A DNA stretch of 64,000 nt from Neokomagataea tanensis (GCF_006542335.1 NZ_CP032485.1:2091001-2155000); one strand, 5' to 3'; shown: positions 18,979-28,584, numbered from the stretch's first letter. Translations and numbers: made by a program. The notes: generated by a model not told the origin, from the letters alone.

Positions 18979-21110
18979 ATGGCATTACGTTTTGGACAGC
19001 ATCCTCTCTTAGCGAAATGCCGTTATTTGTTTTTGAGCAGTGCAGCGCTGGGCATGTTCTATGTCGGGGAGTAAGCGGTGCATGCGCGGAAGATACGCGC
19101 AACCTCATGCCCGTGCCAGAGCATGTAACGTGGGGCAAAAAGCAAATAAATTTCAGCGCTATCCAAATCGCCTGGGATAAGCCGGCAACGCCGTTAATGC
19201 GTGAGGCTGGCATACGCTTTGAACGGCGCCTTACCCGTCTTATCGGCCGTACCGGTGGCCCAGTTTTTACTTTGCACATCCGCGCAGGGAGCGACCCGGA
19301 TTTTTTGACGCTCAAAGAAAGAGAGGCTTATCATTTGGAAGCCGGTGCCCAAGGGGGTATTCTGACGGCTGATGGCCCTGCTGGAATACTTCACGGCTTG
19401 GCAACCCTTTTGCAAATGGTGGAAAGAGGCCCCCGCGGCGCCTCCTTGCAAGAGGGAAAAATTGAGGACGGGCCGCGTTTCGCTTGGCGTGGTGTTTTGT
19501 TGGATGTCTCTCGGCATTTTGTAACGATCGAGACTCTTAAGCGCCAACTAGATGCCATGGAATTGGTAAAGTTAAACGTATTACATTGGCACTTGAGCGA
19601 TGGGACGGGCTTCAGGGTTGAGAGCCGCGTTTTCCCTGAGATTAATAGGATCGGCCCTTATTACACGCAGGATCAGGTCCGCGAGATTGTTGCTTACGCG
19701 GCTGCCCGGGGGATACGCGTCGTACCCGAGATTGATGTTCCAGGTCATGCTTATGCCATTCTGCGTGCTTATCCGAACTTGAGCGCGGAGCCTTTACCGA
19801 AAGTGGAATACGCAGGTGAAAAAGCAAATATTCCAGCGATGGACCCGACAAATCCCGCGACTTTGAAATTTGTTAAAGCGTTATATTCAGAGATGGAAAC
19901 GCTTTTTCCAGATGTGTATTTCCATGCCGGCGGGGACGAGGTCATGGAGAAGCAATGGACGGAAAATGCGCGTATCCAAGCATACATGAAGGCGCATGAT
20001 ATCCCTGATGCTGCGGCATTGCAGGGGGAATTTACGGCTGAAGTTGCGCGCTTGTTGCATGATCAGGGGCGCATCATGATTGGATGGGATGAGGTTAGTA
20101 CGGCACCTGTACCTAAAGATGTGGTTATTGAAGGGTGGCGTGGTTCGAAATGGACTGCCCGCGCTATACGCAGTGGTCACGATGTTTTGGTCTCTTCCGG
20201 GTATTATTTGGACCTTATGCGCCCCTCAGCGGCGCATTACACGATAGATCCTTATGACGTGCTGGCTGAGGGGCTGACGCCGTCGCAAATACAAGAAGCG
20301 CGACCAAAACCGAGCGCTCTGATTGATGCATTTAGTCAGAACCCTGCCGAGCAGCCACTGACGCAGGAGGGGCAAGCGCATGTTCTCGGCGTTGAAGAGG
20401 CATTGTGGACGGAATTAGTCTCTGACCAAATGATAGATGAACGTCTATGGCCGCGCAGCGCAGCTGTAGCGGAGCGCTTTTGGTCCTCTCCCACGCTCAT
20501 TGATGTATCAGACATGCATAGGCGCTTGAAAGCTACTCAGACGGAACTTGAAGAGACGGGTTTGCAGTCTGAGGCGCATGTTCGTGTCATGCGTTTGGCT
20601 TTGACAGGGGGACATCCAGATGCAGCCCTAAATTCAGTGCTTGATGCGCTGGTACCGGCTCAGAATTACGTGCTTAACCGCTTGCACGATAAGAAGGGTT
20701 TGGATGTGGAGCATAGCCCTGCCGGAGTGGTCGATCCTGATTCATGGGATGTTTTACAGTTCAATGAATTAGCGGCACGGTTTGCGAACGGGGACACGAC
20801 TGCTGCGCCCGAGTTAAAAAAAATAGCGGGCCAATGGTTCGAAGCTTCCAAGAATGTTCAGATTACGATCAACACCTACCCCGCGCTAAAAGATCTTAGT
20901 TCCACCGTGCAAGATTTATCATCACTGTCGGGCGCCGTACTGGCAAAGCTAGACGGATCTGCAAGACCTTCCGATACAGATGCTGCTTTGCAAAGACAGG
21001 AGACGTGGGCGCACAATACGTCCAACATGTTATTGTCTGTAAGGCGGCCACAAGCTCCGGGTGGAGTTTATGTGGGTGGTGTCTCTGGCTTTCAGGCCTT
21101 GCTGCATTAA
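18979..21110 (+). CDS. GH20 beta-N-acetylhexosaminidase, signal peptide out of frame
   Basis: The body (in frame from 19017) is a glycoside hydrolase family 20 enzyme: DGPRFAWRGVLLDVSRHF at about 150, the catalytic pair D307-E308 in FHAGGDEV, and VLGVEEALWTE further on. GH20 enzymes release terminal GlcNAc or GalNAc. In the ORF frame the N-terminus is unconvincing and has no ribosome binding site. In another frame, ATG 18979 with AAGGTGA 8 bases upstream encodes MALRFGQHPLLAKCRYLFL and more of a Sec signal, ending in a stop at 19072. Adding one G to the GGGG run at 19066-19069 joins them into a signal ending ...SGACA-ED. So a one-base deletion, real or from sequencing, separates export signal from enzyme. 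The serine hydrolase gene follows 12 bp later. Confidence 0.85.
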
Positions 21111-21122
21111 GGGGCAATAAAT

Positions 21123-22292
21123 ATGAACGATTTTAACGCAATGATACAGCGGCGTTCTTTCCTTACGCAGGTCGGGATGTGTGTCGGTCTGGGGGTAGTA
21201 CCAATTGCCGGATGTGCTGCGGATCGTCCCGAAAAATGGTCGGCAGTGGATGCCCGAGTACGCAAAGCGGTGGACGAGGGGCAATGCCCTGGAGCGGTGT
21301 TGGCGGTCGGGTCTAAGGGGCAGGTGGCGCATAGCTATGTTTATGGCCGTCGTGCTCTTGTCCCAGAGATCCAGCCTATGCTTTGGCAGACGGTGTTTGA
21401 CATGGCGTCATTAACCAAGCCGCTTATAACAGCCTTGGCGATAATGCAGTATGTCGAACGAGGAACTATAGGGATAGACGAGCTCGTAACGCATTATTTG
21501 CCCGAATTTGGCAGCATGGGCAAAGAATCAATAACGATACGACTCTTGTTGACCCATTATTCTGGATTACCTCCAGATGTTCCGCTTAAAGCGCCATGGA
21601 GCGGTAAGGAAGAGGCCGTACGTTTGGTGATGAATAGCCCGCTTGTGGCTAAACCGGGGGAACGCTTTCTATACAGCGATATCAATTATATCACGCTCGG
21701 TTTGATTATTGAAAAATTGAGTGGTCAGTCTCTGGCTGTATATGCGCACGAGAATATTCTTTCCCCAATGGGGCTGAAACATTCGCAATTTTTACCACCC
21801 GTTTCAGAGAGAGCTGTGATTGCGCCGACGCAGTTCGATGATGAGGGACATTTGTTACAAGGGGTGGTGCATGATCCAACTTCTCGTCGGATGGGCGGGG
21901 TTGCCGGGCATGCCGGTTTCTTTTCTACGGCAGATGATGTCTGCCTTTATGCTCAGGAATTGCTCAATCGTTTGAAGGGGCGGGAGAGTCGCTTCCCATT
22001 AAAACAAGAAACCTTGGCATCCATGGTGGTTCCTGAGCAGCCACAGGGCAAGACCGATCTGCGTGGCTTCGGGTGGGATTTGCATACTTCGTTTTCGACG
22101 CCACGGGGTGAGCTGTTCTCGTCCCAATCTTTTGGGCATACGGGCTTTACGGGAACATCGTTGTGGATTGATCCGGTAAGCGAGGCTTATGTAGTGTTAT
22201 TAACGAACCGTGTGCATCCGTATGGTGGGCATAGCGTCGTATCGTTGAGGCATGATGTAGCAACTCTTGTTGCGCAAGCTCTCGCTTCTTAG
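21123..22292 (+). CDS. Serine hydrolase, beta-lactamase/PBP-like, probable lipoprotein
   Basis: The 389-residue protein belongs to the class C beta-lactamase-like superfamily. The nucleophile motif SxxK is S96-L-T-K99 in DMASLTKPL, the second motif is YSD in FLYSDINYI, and the third is HTG in FGHTGFTG. The N-terminus has twin arginines (IQRRSFLTQ) and a lipobox-like PIAGC with Cys31, suggesting export and lipid anchoring. GGGG 8 bases before ATG 21123 supports the start. It is 12 bp after the GH20 gene, so one transcript is likely. Superfamily members include esterases, D-aminopeptidases and muramyl-peptide amidases; a cell-wall or amino-sugar role is inferred from the partner only. Confidence 0.8.
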   Translation: MNDFNAMIQRRSFLTQVGMCVGLGVVPIAGCAADRPEKWSAVDARVRKAVDEGQCPGAVLAVGSKGQVAHSYVYGRRALVPEIQPMLWQTVFDMASLTKPLITALAIMQYVERGTIGIDELVTHYLPEFGSMGKESITIRLLLTHYSGLPPDVPLKAPWSGKEEAVRLVMNSPLVAKPGERFLYSDINYITLGLIIEKLSGQSLAVYAHENILSPMGLKHSQFLPPVSERAVIAPTQFDDEGHLLQGVVHDPTSRRMGGVAGHAGFFSTADDVCLYAQELLNRLKGRESRFPLKQETLASMVVPEQPQGKTDLRGFGWDLHTSFSTPRGELFSSQSFGHTGFTGTSLWIDPVSEAYVVLLTNRVHPYGGHSVVSLRHDVATLVAQALAS

Positions 22293-22308
22293 TGTTAAAG
22301 GGGGCGCT

Positions 22309-22938
22309 TTAATGGTGCCACGCCGCGCCAGTATAGAAAAAGCGCCCCAGACCAGCAGTAAAGAGTAAGCATCCATAAAGTGCGTGCTCAATGCATGACA
22401 GTAGTAGAGAGTTATGTTTTGCGTAGTCGCGCGCGAAGAGAAGCCCACCTATTGTGCATAGGCCGATAGCGATAGCATTTAGAAAAAGAATATGCGCGAA
22501 GCCAAACGCAAGTGCACTAGCTAGAACTACAGCGTGATTTGAAGAGAATAAGGCTGAATAGCGTGTGAAAAGAAAGCGTCGATACAGCATCTCTTGCGGC
22601 CATACGGATAGGACCGGGTAAAGCAATAAAACGAGGCCCCATAATTTGGGATTCGTGCGAGGTAAAGACAAAAAATTATGCGGGAAGACCAACCATGTCA
22701 TTAATAAAATGCATGGGGCAAGGACGCAAAAGCGTTGTAAAAGGCTCTTAAGGTGCGGCCTTAGAGGGGGTTTTGTGAGTGCTTTTGGAGGGCGTGTTTT
22801 CAGCCAAGTGATGAATGCGGCGACCCAGAGGCTGCCAAACAGGACGAGGGCGTTGCGAAGCACGAGTAGAAGAATAGGGCCCAAGATAAAGATACAAATA
22901 AACTCAGTTGTAAGAGAATAGCGCGGGGCCTTGAACAT
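22309..22938 (-). CDS. CPBP-family intramembrane protease-like protein
   Basis: A 209-residue, strongly hydrophobic protein with about six membrane segments. The CPBP (Abi/RCE1-like) motifs can be traced: PQEMLYRRFLF for motif 1, FGFAHILFLNA for motif 2 and IEHALYGCL for motif 3. The first motif has QE instead of the usual double glutamate. AAGGA 8 bases before ATG 22938 sets the start although the frame opens at 23052. Function is unknown; family members process prenylated proteins or bacteriocin-related peptides. Confidence 0.65.
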   Translation of the reverse strand: MFKAPRYSLTTEFICIFILGPILLLVLRNALVLFGSLWVAAFITWLKTRPPKALTKPPLRPHLKSLLQRFCVLAPCILLMTWLVFPHNFLSLPRTNPKLWGLVLLLYPVLSVWPQEMLYRRFLFTRYSALFSSNHAVVLASALAFGFAHILFLNAIAIGLCTIGGLLFARDYAKHNSLLLSCIEHALYGCLLFTAGLGRFFYTGAAWHH

Positions 22939-23014
22939 ACTGAGTTTCCTTAAAATATATTCAGTCGTAGTTGGAACGTGGGCTAACCCCAGAGGTTCAC
23001 GGGACGTGTTAGGG

Positions 23015-23035
23015 GCACAGATCATTAATCTGTGC
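23015..23035. promoter_or_regulatory. Inverted repeat in the CPBP / aldolase divergent gap
   Basis: GCACAGAT (23015-23022) and ATCTGTGC (23028-23035) form a perfect 8-bp inverted repeat around five bases. It lies between divergent starts at 22938 and 23110 and may be an operator for either gene. Confidence 0.35.
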
Positions 23036-23109
23036 AGTGAAGACATAGGCATGCTGAGTAGTGGCGCACTGCCTGCTTGCCAGAAAAGAGCGAGTTAGGA
23101 GAGGTAGCT

Positions 23110-24024
23110 GTGCATACCGATATGAACAAACAAGATATGGCACTGCGCATAAGGGATGGAGCGGGTTACATAGCCGCTCTTGATCAAAGCGGGGGCTCTA
23201 CGCCTACAGCTCTGGCTACGTATGGAATTTCACCAACTGCGTATTCGTCGGATAGTGAGATGTTTGCGTTAATGCACGCCATGCGCAGCAGGATCATGAC
23301 TTCTCCGGCTTTTTCTAGCAATCAAGTGCTGGGAGCTATCCTTTTTGATCGGACGATGGACGCTGAGATAGCAGGCGTATCTGTGCCTACATATTTATGG
23401 CAGGAGCGCGGAATCGTTCCGTTTGTAAAAATTGATGAGGGCTTATCGCCTCTGGTGGATGGTGTGCAGTTAATGCGGCCTATGCCGAAACTGCCTGCAC
23501 TCTTGGCGCGGGCTGTTGAGAGAGGTGTGTATGGCACAAAAGCTCGATCTGTTATTCATTCAGCCAATGCAATTGGTATTTCATCAATCGTCGATCAACA
23601 AATATCCGTAGCTGAAAAAGTATTAAAATCAGGTCTTGTTCCGATACTGGAGCCTGAAGTCTCTGTGTCAAGTGATGATAAAAGTGAAGCGGAAATTATT
23701 TTAAGAGATAAACTTTTAGAAAGTCTTACAAGATATTTCGGAAGTGAAAATATTATATTGAAACTAACATTACCGGATACAGTAAATTTTTACAAAGACC
23801 TGAGTTCTATTGCATGTGTTGACCGGGTTGTGGCCTTATCTGGGGGGTATTCTTTGAAAGAGGCATGCCAAAAGCTTGCTCTCAATGACACCATGATTGC
23901 GAGTTTCTCTCGCGCGCTGCTCGACCGCTTGAGAGTGGATCAGAGCGACGAAGAGTTTGACGCTGCTTTGCAAGATGTGTCGGATCAGATTTACGCTGCA
24001 TCGGTGAAGAAAATTTACGCGTAA
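23110..24024 (+). CDS. Class I fructose-bisphosphate aldolase
   Basis: A Schiff-base (metal-independent) aldolase interconverting fructose 1,6-bisphosphate with two triose phosphates. Landmarks are IAALDQSGGSTPTAL, GAILFDRTMD, VPFVKIDEGL, VPILEPEVS and the lysine in IILKLTLPD. About 304 residues, like the FdaB-type enzymes of staphylococci and other bacteria. AGGAGAGG lies about 7 bases before GTG 23110; ATG 23122 is possible but too far from that site. The middle of the gene (23600-23800) is markedly AT-rich compared with its ends. Confidence 0.88.
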   Translation: MHTDMNKQDMALRIRDGAGYIAALDQSGGSTPTALATYGISPTAYSSDSEMFALMHAMRSRIMTSPAFSSNQVLGAILFDRTMDAEIAGVSVPTYLWQERGIVPFVKIDEGLSPLVDGVQLMRPMPKLPALLARAVERGVYGTKARSVIHSANAIGISSIVDQQISVAEKVLKSGLVPILEPEVSVSSDDKSEAEIILRDKLLESLTRYFGSENIILKLTLPDTVNFYKDLSSIACVDRVVALSGGYSLKEACQKLALNDTMIASFSRALLDRLRVDQSDEEFDAALQDVSDQIYAASVKKIYA

Positions 24025-24069
24025 GAAATTTTTCGTGTCTGTGTGCGTTCACTTAAGAGAGATTTCTGA

Positions 24070-24843
24070 GTGAACGGGGCAGCAGGCATGATGTTTTTTG
24101 TATGGGTAGTAATTAAAGTATTGGTAGGCGTAATTATGGTAATCGCCTATTTAAATATTACAGGACGCTCCCAAGTATCGCAAATGACTCCTATCGATTT
24201 GTTTGGTAATTTTATTATGGGTGGCGTTGTTGGGGGTATATTATACAACGATAAAGTTGATTTTTTTCGATATGTAATGTTGTTGTTCGTTTGTATTGTG
24301 GTTATGGCCTCGTTAAATTATTTGACACGGAGATGGGCGCTCCTGCGTAAGGCCAGTATTGGCCGTCCGATCCCGATTATTGAAAATGGCCGTTTTGTAG
24401 TGCAGGCGTTTGAGGATCACCGTAGTCGCCTTGATATTCACGACCTTGCCTCAAATTTACGGATGCAGGGCATTTTCGGATTTGATCGCATCCAATTTGC
24501 GCAAATAGAGCCGACAGGAAATATTAGCGTCATTCAAGGGGACAAAATGCACCCTACTCGTTTCGTGGTGTTTAGGGGGAAATTACTAAACGCGGAGTTG
24601 GAGGCGGGTGAGTTTGAGGAGGAGTGGGTGCGCCATGAACTCACGCTTGCAGGTGAGGGGGACCTTGAGCAAATTTTCCTCGCGGAGTGGTGTTATGAGC
24701 GCATGGTCATCATACGGCAGGACGGGCAGATCATTCGCGGCCCCTTGAGGCCAACGCGTTCAGTGAATGCTCAAAACCCCCTACCATTGAGTAGGGTGGA
24801 GCGGATGGCGGCGCATCCCTGGGGTATTGGCGCATCATCTTAA
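24070..24843 (+). CDS. DUF421 family membrane protein (YetF-like)
   Basis: A 257-residue protein with about three N-terminal membrane segments (residues 5-25, 45-60, 65-85) and a soluble C-terminal part. The sequence YLNITGRSQVSQMTPIDLFGNFIMGGVVGG is the DUF421/YetF signature (GKR/GRS-x-ELT...D). The C-terminal domain carries the RxxxPIIENG-like stretch RPIPIIENGRFV. Function is unknown in the family. Start is ambiguous between GTG 24070 and ATG 24088. A terminator-like hairpin follows. Confidence 0.8.
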   Translation: MNGAAGMMFFVWVVIKVLVGVIMVIAYLNITGRSQVSQMTPIDLFGNFIMGGVVGGILYNDKVDFFRYVMLLFVCIVVMASLNYLTRRWALLRKASIGRPIPIIENGRFVVQAFEDHRSRLDIHDLASNLRMQGIFGFDRIQFAQIEPTGNISVIQGDKMHPTRFVVFRGKLLNAELEAGEFEEEWVRHELTLAGEGDLEQIFLAEWCYERMVIIRQDGQIIRGPLRPTRSVNAQNPLPLSRVERMAAHPWGIGASS

Positions 24844-24851
24844 AGGTGAAA

Positions 24852-24885
24852 TTTACGCTGCCTTCAATATTTCAGGCAGCGTAAA
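24852..24885. terminator. Hairpin between convergent DUF421 and porin genes
   Basis: A perfect 12-bp stem, TTTACGCTGCCT (24852-24863) with AGGCAGCGTAAA (24874-24885), sits between the stops of two convergent genes. The tails are AT-rich but lack a clean T tract. Confidence 0.5.
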
Positions 24886-24890
24886 AAGAC

Positions 24891-26138
24891 CTAGAAACCA
24901 ATCGTGGCGTCACCGCCGAAGGTGAACATTCCGATGTTCCGCCCATTATTAAAGGGGCTCGTGCCGTTTAGGGAGCGGTCAAAGCGTATTTCTGGACGTA
25001 GGGCAAAAATACGTACACCGTGCCCAATATCTGGGCTGTAAGTTGCGCCTAGTGTGAGGCCGCCGTAAGTCGTGGGTGGGGCAGCTTCTACCGAGACATC
25101 ACTGGATAGGAATGCGTTCATATATGCTTGGTTTTTAAGGAAGCTTACGACAGAGAGGCCAGAATTATCTCGGAAAATTTCGCCACGGTAATTCAGTGTC
25201 CAATGGGGTGTTAGTTTGTAGCTTGCATATGTGACGAAGCTGTAGTTCTCCGCGCGCAACCCAACATCATGGAGGAAGTTAAATTCCCCGGTCAGCGTTA
25301 TTTTGCTGTTAAGAGTATAGTATGCTGCAATATCATTCCAGTATCTTTGAGCAGTATTGGCGCGCTTACCAAGAATTGCTACCGCATTTTCAGGGCCTAC
25401 GCGGGACAGTTCAACAATATTTAATTTCCCGTTAGCTAGTCCATTTAGATTGAAACCAAAATACCCTGCTGCAGCGTTATTATTATCATTTTTGCCAAAT
25501 GTTGTTTGGTTACCTGGGTCAACCCCAAAGTTAAAATCTAAATGGGGGGTGATATGCAGATGGAACATAGCCCCCAAATGCTCAAACGGTACGGAATATT
25601 GTGCAGTATAGGCCAATGTATAGAAGGGGCGTGCGGTAGGCTCCAGAACCTCAACGCCCATGGGGGCTTCTAAAATACCTGCCTGCATGTCTAGCCCGCC
25701 AGAGGTGAGCATATTTAAGTGTGCATCAACATGGGCTTGTATGGGTAATATTTGGTAGCGTTTTGATGTAATCTTGTTGGATATTCCCAATAACTCGTAA
25801 TAACGACCATCAGATCCGTAAAGGGCTTGAATGGTAAATCCAAATTGAGTTTCAGGTTTTGATGAATCTATATTTTTGGAAAGCGTTAGGGATAATTGGT
25901 TTAGTTGTAGTTGGTTCGCGTGGTCAGACAAAAAATTACCAAAGTTAATTCCATTATCTGGTCGTGCGGGGTTTGCCATAATGCCGCCTTCCGCCTCACC
26001 TTGTAGGGTAATACCTTGCAGCCAAGAGTTAGAGCTATCTTTGAAGACCGCTATCTGTGCGTGCGCCGATTGGCTGGGCATTGTCACTGCGAGGCCAGTG
26101 AAGCATGTCAGGATTACAAAGCGATTCCTTAGGGGCAT
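24891..26138 (-). CDS. Outer membrane beta-barrel porin (BBP2-type)
   Basis: The 415-residue protein has a Sec signal peptide (MPLRNRFVILTCFTGLAVTM..., cut near SAHA-QI) and then alternating beta-strand sequence rich in Tyr, Asn and Gly ending in aromatic Phe (...FTFGGDATIGF), as expected for a barrel inserted by BAM. Motifs such as LTLSKNID, QAGILEAPMGVEVLEPTARPFYTLAYTAQYSVPFEHLGA match the porin-2 group common in acetic acid bacteria. It lies about 200 bp downstream of amtB on the same strand, suggesting a link with nitrogen supply, but the solute is unknown. Confidence 0.75.
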   Translation of the reverse strand: MPLRNRFVILTCFTGLAVTMPSQSAHAQIAVFKDSSNSWLQGITLQGEAEGGIMANPARPDNGINFGNFLSDHANQLQLNQLSLTLSKNIDSSKPETQFGFTIQALYGSDGRYYELLGISNKITSKRYQILPIQAHVDAHLNMLTSGGLDMQAGILEAPMGVEVLEPTARPFYTLAYTAQYSVPFEHLGAMFHLHITPHLDFNFGVDPGNQTTFGKNDNNNAAAGYFGFNLNGLANGKLNIVELSRVGPENAVAILGKRANTAQRYWNDIAAYYTLNSKITLTGEFNFLHDVGLRAENYSFVTYASYKLTPHWTLNYRGEIFRDNSGLSVVSFLKNQAYMNAFLSSDVSVEAAPPTTYGGLTLGATYSPDIGHGVRIFALRPEIRFDRSLNGTSPFNNGRNIGMFTFGGDATIGF

Positions 26139-26299
26139 AAATGTCTCGCGATGCTTGAATTAGCAGGGGAGAATGGTTTTGGTCAAGGACACAAACCGTT
26201 CTTATCAAGAACAGTCTAATAAAATAATATATAATGGTATAAGTAAATTTTCTGTAGGTATAGTATACTATTTTGTGTGCTAAAAATAGCACGATTTAT

Positions 26300-26330
26300 T
26301 TTATCCCGCCCATTTACTGGGCGGGATAAA
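26300..26330. terminator. Hairpin downstream of amtB
   Basis: Perfect 13-bp stem TTTATCCCGCCCA (26300-26312) and its complement (26318-26330) with a 5-base loop, 5 bases past the amtB stop. It probably ends or attenuates the amtB transcript before the porin gene. Confidence 0.6.
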
Positions 26331-26334
26331 GAAA

Positions 26335-27669
26335 TTAGCCGATACGCTCGCCGTGAAGGGAAATATCGAGCCCTTCGATTTCTTCCTGTTGGCTGACGCG
26401 AAGTCCCATAACAAGATCAATAATTTTTAATAGAATGAATGTAACAACACTACACCAGATTACGGTCACTGCTACGGCTTCGGCTTGAATGAGGAACTGA
26501 TGCCAAGAACCGACGACGCCAGAGGGGTTAGCATCCGTTGCTGAAAGTGGGCCATAGGCCAAGAGGCCAGTAAGAAGTGCGCCGACAATGCCTCCAACGC
26601 CGTGAACGCCAAAAGCATCCAAGCTGTCGTCATATCCTAAAGCGTGTTTGAGGGCTGTGGCTGAGAAATAGCAGACAACGCCGGTAACAAGGCCGATGAT
26701 GAGCGCATTCCCTGGCAGGACAAACCCCGCAGCAGGAGTGATTGCAACCAAGCCGGCAACTGCGCCTGATACAATGCCGAGGACCGTTGGTTTGCCAGTT
26801 TTAATCCATTCAACAAGAAGCCATGCTACTCCGGCGCCAGCTGTGGCGATTTGAGTGGTAGCCATCGCCATGCCAGCACGCCCGTTGGCGCCAACGGCCG
26901 AGCCTGCGTTGAAGCCGAACCAACCAACCCACAGGAGTGATGCGCCGATTACGGCGTAGGTTAGGTTGTGTGGCGTCAGGTCGTCTTTACCAAAGCCGTG
27001 GCGTTTGCCGAGAACAAGAGCAGTTACCAACCCTGCGACACCCGCATTGATATGCACGACTGTACCGCCTGCAAAGTCAACCGCGCCTAGGCCTGACAGC
27101 CAGCCCAACGGACTCCATACCCAGTGAGCGATGGGTGTATAGACTAATAGTGACCAAAGAACTGTGAAAACGAACAAAGACGAGAACTTCATCCGTTCAG
27201 CAAAGCTGCCTGCAATCAGGGCAGGGGTAATGATGGCAAAGGTCATCTGGAACATCATGTAGACGCTCTCAGGGATTGTCATGACCGTTGCGTTCGCGCT
27301 TCCGGCGCCAAGGGTGAAGCCGATATCAGCGCCCTTGTTGATGTTTGCGCCAATGCCTTTCAGCATGAAGCGTGAAAAATCACCAATGTATGGCGTGCCT
27401 GTACCAAAGGTCAGGCTATAGCCTGCAACCATCCAAACGACGGTTACAACGCAGCAAATGGCAAAAGACTGCATGACCGTTGCAAGGATATTTTTCTTGC
27501 GGACCATCCCGGCGTAAAAAAGAGCAAGACCGGGAATGGTCATCAACAGGACGAGCGCTGTGCTGGTCAGCATCCAAGCTGTGTCGCCCGTGTCAATTGC
27601 AGGCGGAGCAGCGAGGGCAACACCCGGAGCAAATGCCCCTAAACAGAGCGCAACTTTTTTCAGGTTCAC
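26335..27669 (-). CDS. amtB: Ammonium transporter AmtB
   Basis: A 444-residue ammonium channel with an N-terminal signal peptide (MNLKKVALCLGAFAPGVALA-APPA) and 11 expected membrane helices. Conserved stretches include DTAWMLTSTALVLLMTIPGLALFYAGMVRKKN, the pore histidine regions YTPIAHWVWSPLGWL and DAFGVHGVGGIVG, and GFNAGSAVGANGRA. The frame opens at 27726, but GGGGAG 8 bases before GTG 27669 and the clean signal peptide fix the start. No glnK gene is adjacent, unlike many amtB loci, so PII control would have to come from elsewhere. Confidence 0.93.
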   Translation of the reverse strand: MNLKKVALCLGAFAPGVALAAPPAIDTGDTAWMLTSTALVLLMTIPGLALFYAGMVRKKNILATVMQSFAICCVVTVVWMVAGYSLTFGTGTPYIGDFSRFMLKGIGANINKGADIGFTLGAGSANATVMTIPESVYMMFQMTFAIITPALIAGSFAERMKFSSLFVFTVLWSLLVYTPIAHWVWSPLGWLSGLGAVDFAGGTVVHINAGVAGLVTALVLGKRHGFGKDDLTPHNLTYAVIGASLLWVGWFGFNAGSAVGANGRAGMAMATTQIATAGAGVAWLLVEWIKTGKPTVLGIVSGAVAGLVAITPAAGFVLPGNALIIGLVTGVVCYFSATALKHALGYDDSLDAFGVHGVGGIVGALLTGLLAYGPLSATDANPSGVVGSWHQFLIQAEAVAVTVIWCSVVTFILLKIIDLVMGLRVSQQEEIEGLDISLHGERIG

Positions 27670-27961
27670 ACTATAATCTCCCCGGAAAGTCGTTTTTGTG
27701 ACGTTGGTTTGAAATTTAGAGACCAAGAAAACCTCTCTCCAAGTTGGAGGTAAAGGTTTTTCATTTCTGTAGCATATTGAATAAAAGATTTGTGTGTCTA
27801 CGCTATAAGTTTCCCGAAAATCATTCAGAAGATGGATTTTCAGTAATATTCTGCCATTAGGCTACGAATTGTCTCTCATGGATGCTTCTTAGGAATTGAC
27901 CACAAGTTCACTTCGCGCCCAGAGTGTTGCCCTTATGCACGGTTGGGCTGAGGTTTGAAGG

Positions 27962-28519
27962 GTGAATATCCGTTTTCCGGTGGTGTTGTGTCGTCACGCA
28001 GAAGTGACAGGAATGGATGGTCGTTGCTACGGTCGTAGCGATGTTCCTTTGGCCAATGGATGGGAATGCTTCGCCGATGGTTTATCCGTTCTTATCAGGG
28101 GCTCCGGAGCAAAAATCATTCATGTTTCACCTCTGCTCAGATGTCGATTATTAGGTGAGTATGTTGCGCAGAAGACTGGTTTGCCCTTGGAGGAAGATGC
28201 GCGCCTTCAAGAGATGAATTTCGGCCTTTGGGAGGGAGAAGAATGGAGTAGTGTTTCTCGCTCATTGCTGAGGGAGTGGGCTAAAAATCCGGAAGCCTTT
28301 GTTCCGCCAGAAGGGGAAAGTGGGAAGGCACTTATCGAGAGGGTGCAGTCCTATTGGTTAGACATACGCAAAGCTGCTACCGGTGTATGTGCAATCACTC
28401 ATGGTGGGCCATTAAAAGTGCTTACGGCCCTGATCTGTGGGAACAGCCCAGATTTATCCGTTCCATTAATGCCTAAAGGCAGTGTGCGCATTATGCACGG
28501 CAATACCGAGGGACTATAG
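27962..28519 (+). CDS. Histidine phosphatase, CobC/alpha-ribazole phosphatase-like
   Basis: A 185-residue member of the histidine phosphatase superfamily. The N-terminus reads VVLCRHAEVTGMDGRCYGRSDVPLA, resembling alpha-ribazole-5-phosphate phosphatase (RHGE...G..YG..D.PL) but with RHAE rather than RHGE. The later motifs LQEMNFGLWEGEEW and ITHGGPLKVL supply the acid and second histidine. Start is GTG 27962. No cobalamin genes are adjacent, so the CobC role is a guess from similarity. Confidence 0.7.
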   Translation: MNIRFPVVLCRHAEVTGMDGRCYGRSDVPLANGWECFADGLSVLIRGSGAKIIHVSPLLRCRLLGEYVAQKTGLPLEEDARLQEMNFGLWEGEEWSSVSRSLLREWAKNPEAFVPPEGESGKALIERVQSYWLDIRKAATGVCAITHGGPLKVLTALICGNSPDLSVPLMPKGSVRIMHGNTEGL

Positions 28520-28584
28520 AGAAGTTTGCTAGTGGCTAACTTAGGTCGGCGCACTGCGAGCGAGTGCCCGTCTTTTTACTAGAA

